From NCBI GenBank assembly GCA_045586995.1, contig JAZNBI010000006.1:1-8290 (forward strand): a stretch of 8,290 bases of DNA, given 5' to 3'. Positions 5,574 through 8,290 of this stretch are shown in pieces. Made by a program: the position numbers and the translations under genes. This stretch comes from JAZNBI01 sp045586995. Lineage in GTDB: Bacteria; Bacillota; Clostridia; Oscillospirales; CAG-272. Numbering within the stretch: position 1 is the first letter of the stretch; each line of letters opens with the position of its first letter. The notes under the pieces are model-generated. The model ran no database searches. It was not told where the DNA came from and was given only the letters and a program-made list of their open reading frames with translations.

Positions 5574-6920
5574 ATGTCGGATGAAATGAACAAAAAGCTT
5601 TTTGATTTGCTTGACAATCGACGATTTTATGAGTTTATGAAGCTCGTAGATTCCGTTAACGCTGTAGACACCGCTGATTTTCTCGAAACTCTTGAAGATG
5701 ACAAGCTTATTACGGCATTCCGAATTTTAAAAAAGGATTCGGCAGCCGATGTTTTTGCCGAGCTTTCTTATGAAGCACAAGAGAGGATCATAACGGTTGC
5801 AACCGAGCGAGAAACCTCGATGATAATCGAAGATCTGTTTGTGGATGATGCCGTGGATATGTTGGAGGAATTGCCCGCAGGAACAGTAAAAAAAATTCTG
5901 CGCTCCGCGCGTCCCGAAACACGCGCCATAATAAACAAATTTTTAAGCTATCCCGAGAATTCCGCAGGCGGCATAATGACCGCCGAATTTGTTGACGTTA
6001 AAAAGAATATGACTATTTCAAGCGCAATAGAAAGAATTCGAAAAATAGGTATTGACAAGGAAACCGTATACGTTGCCTATGTTACAGACTCTGCACGTAA
6101 GCTTCAAGGCATTATTTCCTTAAAGGATATGCTATTTGCTTCCGGAGATGATTTGGTTGAAAATATTATGACAAGCGATTTTATTTTCGGCCACACTCTC
6201 GATGACAAAGAGGAGATTGCCGCAACGATATCCAAATATGACCTTTTGGCGTTGCCTATCGTTGATACCGAAAACAGACTGGTCGGCATCGTAACCGTAG
6301 ACGATGCTATTGACGTCATCGAAGAAGAAGCTACCGAGGATATTGAAAAAATGGCAGCTATTACACCTGCCGACAGACCTTATATGAAAACCGGCATTTT
6401 TGAAATATTTAAAAACCGTGTTCCTTGGCTTCTTTTGCTTATGGTGTCGGCAACGTTTACAGGAAGTATTATTCAGCGTTATTCCGACGCATTGGGCGCT
6501 TATATGGTTTTAACCGCATTTATTCCGATGCTTATGGATACAGGCGGAAATGCCGGAGGGCAGGCGTCGGTTACAATTATACGCGGTCTTTCACTCGGAG
6601 AAATCGAAATCAAGAATATTTTAAGAGTTATTTGGAAGGAATTTCGAGTTTCGTTGCTTTGCGGAATAACACTTGCCGCCGCTACCTTTGTAAAGCTTTT
6701 GATTTTTGACCGTCCCGGATTGCTCGTTGCTCTCGTTGTTTGTGCGACTTTACTGATTTCTGTCATTATAGCAAAGGTTATTGGTTCTACTCTGCCCATC
6801 GTCGCTAAAAAAATCGGATTTGACCCCGCTGTGATGGCAAGTCCCTTTATCACCACTATCGTTGATGCACTTTCACTCGTTATATATTTTCAAATTGCGA
6901 CTGTATTCTTGAATATATAG
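5574..6920 (+). CDS. mgtE: Magnesium transporter MgtE
   Basis: This is a dimeric inner-membrane Mg2+ channel gated by cytosolic Mg2+. In 448-residue numbering, residues 1-125 are the helical MgtE N domain. Residues 130-255 are a CBS pair, opening with the family stretch 'YPENSAGGIMT' (126-136), with 'LQGIISLKDML' and 'LVGIVTVDDAIDVIEEE' closing the two CBS units. Residues about 280-448 form the pore domain with five helices. The family hallmarks are FIPMLMDTGGNAGGQAS (316-332) and, near the end, GFDPAVMASPF then TTIVDALSL, where Asp431 corresponds to the conserved pore aspartate. Length agrees with Bacillus and Thermus homologues. An extra 11 codons back to ATG 5541 are possible but lack a ribosome site. 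The last 48 bp overlap the oppositely oriented glycosyltransferase gene. Confidence 0.95.
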   Translation: MSDEMNKKLFDLLDNRRFYEFMKLVDSVNAVDTADFLETLEDDKLITAFRILKKDSAADVFAELSYEAQERIITVATERETSMIIEDLFVDDAVDMLEELPAGTVKKILRSARPETRAIINKFLSYPENSAGGIMTAEFVDVKKNMTISSAIERIRKIGIDKETVYVAYVTDSARKLQGIISLKDMLFASGDDLVENIMTSDFIFGHTLDDKEEIAATISKYDLLALPIVDTENRLVGIVTVDDAIDVIEEEATEDIEKMAAITPADRPYMKTGIFEIFKNRVPWLLLLMVSATFTGSIIQRYSDALGAYMVLTAFIPMLMDTGGNAGGQASVTIIRGLSLGEIEIKNILRVIWKEFRVSLLCGITLAAATFVKLLIFDRPGLLVALVVCATLLISVIIAKVIGSTLPIVAKKIGFDPAVMASPFITTIVDALSLVIYFQIATVFLNI

Positions 6921-8009
6921 TTTTTCCATTTGTTCTGTCATAGCATTTAAAGTAAAATACTTTTCGTATCTTTCCAATGCATTGCGGCTCATTTGGCGAT
7001 ATTTTGCTTCATTCAAAAGTATATTTTCAAACGCATCCGCTATGGCAGATGCGTTTTTTGTCGGCACGCATATCCCATTTTCCCCGTTTTTAACCATAAA
7101 TGTATTTCCTCCGAAATCGGTTGCCACTGCCGGTATTCCTATACTCATTCCCTCCGAAAGCGCAAGGCAGGAGGTTTCTGTTCCGTATGAACAATTGACG
7201 TTAATATCGGTAATAGAAAAAAGCTCGGACACGTCGTTAACGAATCCGCAGAAAATAACTCTTGAGGACAACCCGAGTAAGCTTGACCTTGTTTTTAAAG
7301 CATTTTCGTTCTTTCCCGTACCCACAATCATAAATTTAAAGGGATGACCGCGTTCTTCGCATATTTTTGCGGCATCAAGAAGGGTGTCGTGCCCCTTGTA
7401 ATCCTCTAAACGAGCAAAAATCGAAATCACCTTTTCATCCTTCTCTATTCCGTATTTTTGTTTTGTTGCAGATTTTTTCGCTTCATCAATCATTGATATT
7501 CGCTCAACTCCATTGATTATAACCTTGATTTTATGATTTGGCACTCCCATTTCCTGCAAATTTTCCCTCGCCGCTTCTGCTACCGCTATAATTTTTGTTG
7601 AAAGAATCGAATTCGCCACGCCGCATATTATTTTTAAAGGAGTACGCTTAATTATATTCGGAATTTCAAAACAGCAATGACGCGTATATATTCTTGAAGG
7701 AACTCGCATACAGTACGCAGCTATACGTGCCGAAAGAAATGCGTGCGTGTGCACAATATCAGGACTATAATCCTTTATTATATCTATAAATTCTCCTATA
7801 CTTTTAATATCGAATGATGAATCGGCTGAATTTTTAATAAAAAAAATTTTACACCCCAAGGTCGAAAGCATTTCAAAAAGCATACTTCCCTTTGGAAGCG
7901 CAACCGCTATGTCAAATTTTTTTCGGTCTATATACTTAATTTGCGATATAAGTAGCTTGCCCGCGCCTCCGATATTCATGTCACTTATACAATGTAAAAT
8001 TTTTATCAT
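6873..8009 (-). CDS. Glycosyltransferase, family 4 type (GT-B fold)
   Basis: This probably transfers a sugar from a nucleotide-sugar donor during cell-surface glycan or glycolipid synthesis; donor and acceptor cannot be told. The N-terminal acceptor domain has the glycine-rich 'MNIGGAGKLL' (11-20) and 'PDIVHTHAF' (83-91). The linker has 'VIINGVER' (163-170). The C-terminal donor domain has 'ARLEDYKGHDTLLDAA' (199-214) with the expected Arg200 and Lys205, 'FMIVGTG' (226-232), and the retaining E-X7-E motif Glu278...Glu286 followed by 'GIPAVATDFGG' (291-301). There is no signal peptide or membrane helix. Length (378) is normal. ATG 8009 is preceded by AAGGAAGTGAG. No other glycan genes are adjacent, which is unusual since these enzymes often sit in surface polysaccharide clusters. 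The last 15 codons run antisense into mgtE. Confidence 0.92.
   Translation of the reverse strand: MIKILHCISDMNIGGAGKLLISQIKYIDRKKFDIAVALPKGSMLFEMLSTLGCKIFFIKNSADSSFDIKSIGEFIDIIKDYSPDIVHTHAFLSARIAAYCMRVPSRIYTRHCCFEIPNIIKRTPLKIICGVANSILSTKIIAVAEAARENLQEMGVPNHKIKVIINGVERISMIDEAKKSATKQKYGIEKDEKVISIFARLEDYKGHDTLLDAAKICEERGHPFKFMIVGTGKNENALKTRSSLLGLSSRVIFCGFVNDVSELFSITDINVNCSYGTETSCLALSEGMSIGIPAVATDFGGNTFMVKNGENGICVPTKNASAIADAFENILLNEAKYRQMSRNALERYEKYFTLNAMTEQMEKLYIQEYSRNLKIYNE
7029..7059 (+). terminator. Candidate mgtE terminator lying antisense inside the glycosyltransferase gene
   Basis: On the + strand AAACGCATC (7029-7037) pairs with GATGCGTTT (7048-7056) around a 10-nt loop, and the T-run continues to 7059. 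This is a 9-bp stem then T-run, about 110 nt after the mgtE stop. It is also the coding sequence for residues NASAIADAF (319-327) of the glycosyltransferase on the other strand, so the repeat could be a by-product of coding. No better + strand terminator is seen after mgtE. Confidence 0.45.
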
Positions 8010-8025
8010 ATTTTCTCACTTCCTT

Positions 8026-8048
8026 TTTATAACATTATTTGTTATAAA
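8026..8048. promoter_or_regulatory. Operator-like dyad upstream of the glycosyltransferase
   Basis: TTTATAACA (8026-8034) and TGTTATAAA (8040-8048) form a perfect 9-bp inverted repeat with a 5-bp TTATT centre, ending 16 bp upstream of the glycosyltransferase ATG. The right arm contains, on the - strand, TATAAC (8046-8041), a plausible -10, though its -35 is poor. A dimeric repressor site or a leader hairpin are both possible. It does not match a regulator site that I can name with confidence. Confidence 0.4.
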
Positions 8049-8080
8049 TCTAAAAAAAATGCAAGAAATTTATTTGAAAA

Positions 8081-8108
8081 GGGCTGTTTGCAAAATTGCA
8101 AACAGCCC
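8081..8108 (-). terminator. Terminator of the spore protein gene
   Basis: GGGCTGTTTGCAA (8081-8093) is the exact inverted repeat of 8096-8108 around an AA centre, a 13-bp stem. On the - strand it is followed by TTTT (8080-8077). It lies about 55 nt after the spore protein stop codon and before the glycosyltransferase gene, so it separates the two transcripts. Confidence 0.82.
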
Positions 8109-8109
8109 C

Positions 8110-8145
8110 GACCTTTTTTCTTACTTCATATTAAGCGAAAAGGTC
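8110..8145. repeat. Secondary inverted repeat next to the spore protein terminator
   Basis: GACCTTTT (8110-8117) and AAAAGGTC (8138-8145) form an 8-bp stem with a 20-nt loop, between the spore protein stop codon and the main terminator stem. It may stabilise the 3' end of the mRNA or be incidental. Confidence 0.35.
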
Positions 8146-8163
8146 AAATACTTTAAAGGTTAA

Positions 8164-8290
8164 TTATTTGGATTTAATGTCGTTTTCGTATTTCTCAATC
8201 ATCTTCTTGACCATCTGGCCACCGATTGAGCCTGCCTGACGAGAAGTGAGGTCACCGTTATAACCTTGATTAAGATTAACTCCTACTTCG
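8164..8290 (-). CDS. Small acid-soluble spore protein, alpha/beta type (partial, C-terminal part)
   Basis: The gene runs off the right edge; the last 41 codons and the stop at 8166-8164 are visible. The peptide begins EVGVNLNQGYNGDLTS and continues with RQAGSIGGQMVKKMIEKYE before a lysine-rich end. The second stretch is the conserved DNA-binding segment of alpha/beta SASPs, with the paired glycines and Met-Val-Lys-Lys-Met-Ile signature. These proteins coat and protect spore DNA and are degraded by the GPR protease at germination. In known spore formers they are made in the forespore under sigma-G; the promoter would be outside this window. The start and N-terminal half are missing, so the exact paralogue cannot be assigned. 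This is the main indicator that the organism forms endospores. Confidence 0.94.
   Translation of the reverse strand, partial: EVGVNLNQGYNGDLTSRQAGSIGGQMVKKMIEKYENDIKSK

Noticed and set aside
6500..6856. 118-codon - strand frame inside mgtE
   Set aside because: It is antisense to the conserved MgtE pore domain, with no ribosome site or recognisable domain.
1..8290. CRISPR array, insertion sequence, phage attachment site or integrase next to the two tRNA genes
   Set aside because: No regularly spaced repeats, no transposase or integrase reading frame, and no duplicated tRNA 3' end were seen.

Overview
The window looks like chromosome from an AT-rich, endospore-forming Firmicute, most likely Clostridia. 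The strongest evidence is the C-terminal end of an alpha/beta-type small acid-soluble spore protein at the right edge. Sigma-A-type promoters, strong purine-rich ribosome binding sites and Firmicute-like tRNAs agree with this. I see no phage, transposon, CRISPR or plasmid functions.

Layout. A tRNA-Ser(CGA) with its own terminator lies at the left edge on the + strand. Everything else up to about 5.3 kb is on the - strand, so it is read right to left: tRNA-Leu(CAA), a very strong hairpin terminator, an ABC exporter split by a one-base frameshift, two half-size chromate-family transporters that overlap by 4 bp, a low-molecular-weight tyrosine phosphatase, and then, behind its own promoter, a solitary sugar-importer-type ATPase (UgpC/MsmX type) that ends at a strand-specific terminator. 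At about 5.4 kb the direction flips: mgtE, a CBS-domain magnesium channel, is read on the + strand from a good promoter that diverges from the tRNA-Leu promoter. A GT4-type glycosyltransferase follows on the - strand. Its 3' end overlaps the end of mgtE by 48 bp, and a palindromic operator-like element lies just upstream of its start. The partial spore protein gene and its terminator close the window.

How the parts may work together. The exporter, the chromate-family pair and the phosphatase have short gaps with no terminator that I can see, so they may form one transcript; this is inference. The solitary ATPase has no permease nearby and probably energises importers encoded elsewhere, as MsmX does in Bacillus. 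MgtE handles Mg2+ homeostasis, and no M-box riboswitch is recognisable in its leader.

I did not find a clearly new multi-gene system. The points most worth a second look are the exporter frameshift, the hairpin in the exporter leader, the mgtE/glycosyltransferase 3' overlap with a terminator-like hairpin inside the antisense gene, and the dyad upstream of the glycosyltransferase.
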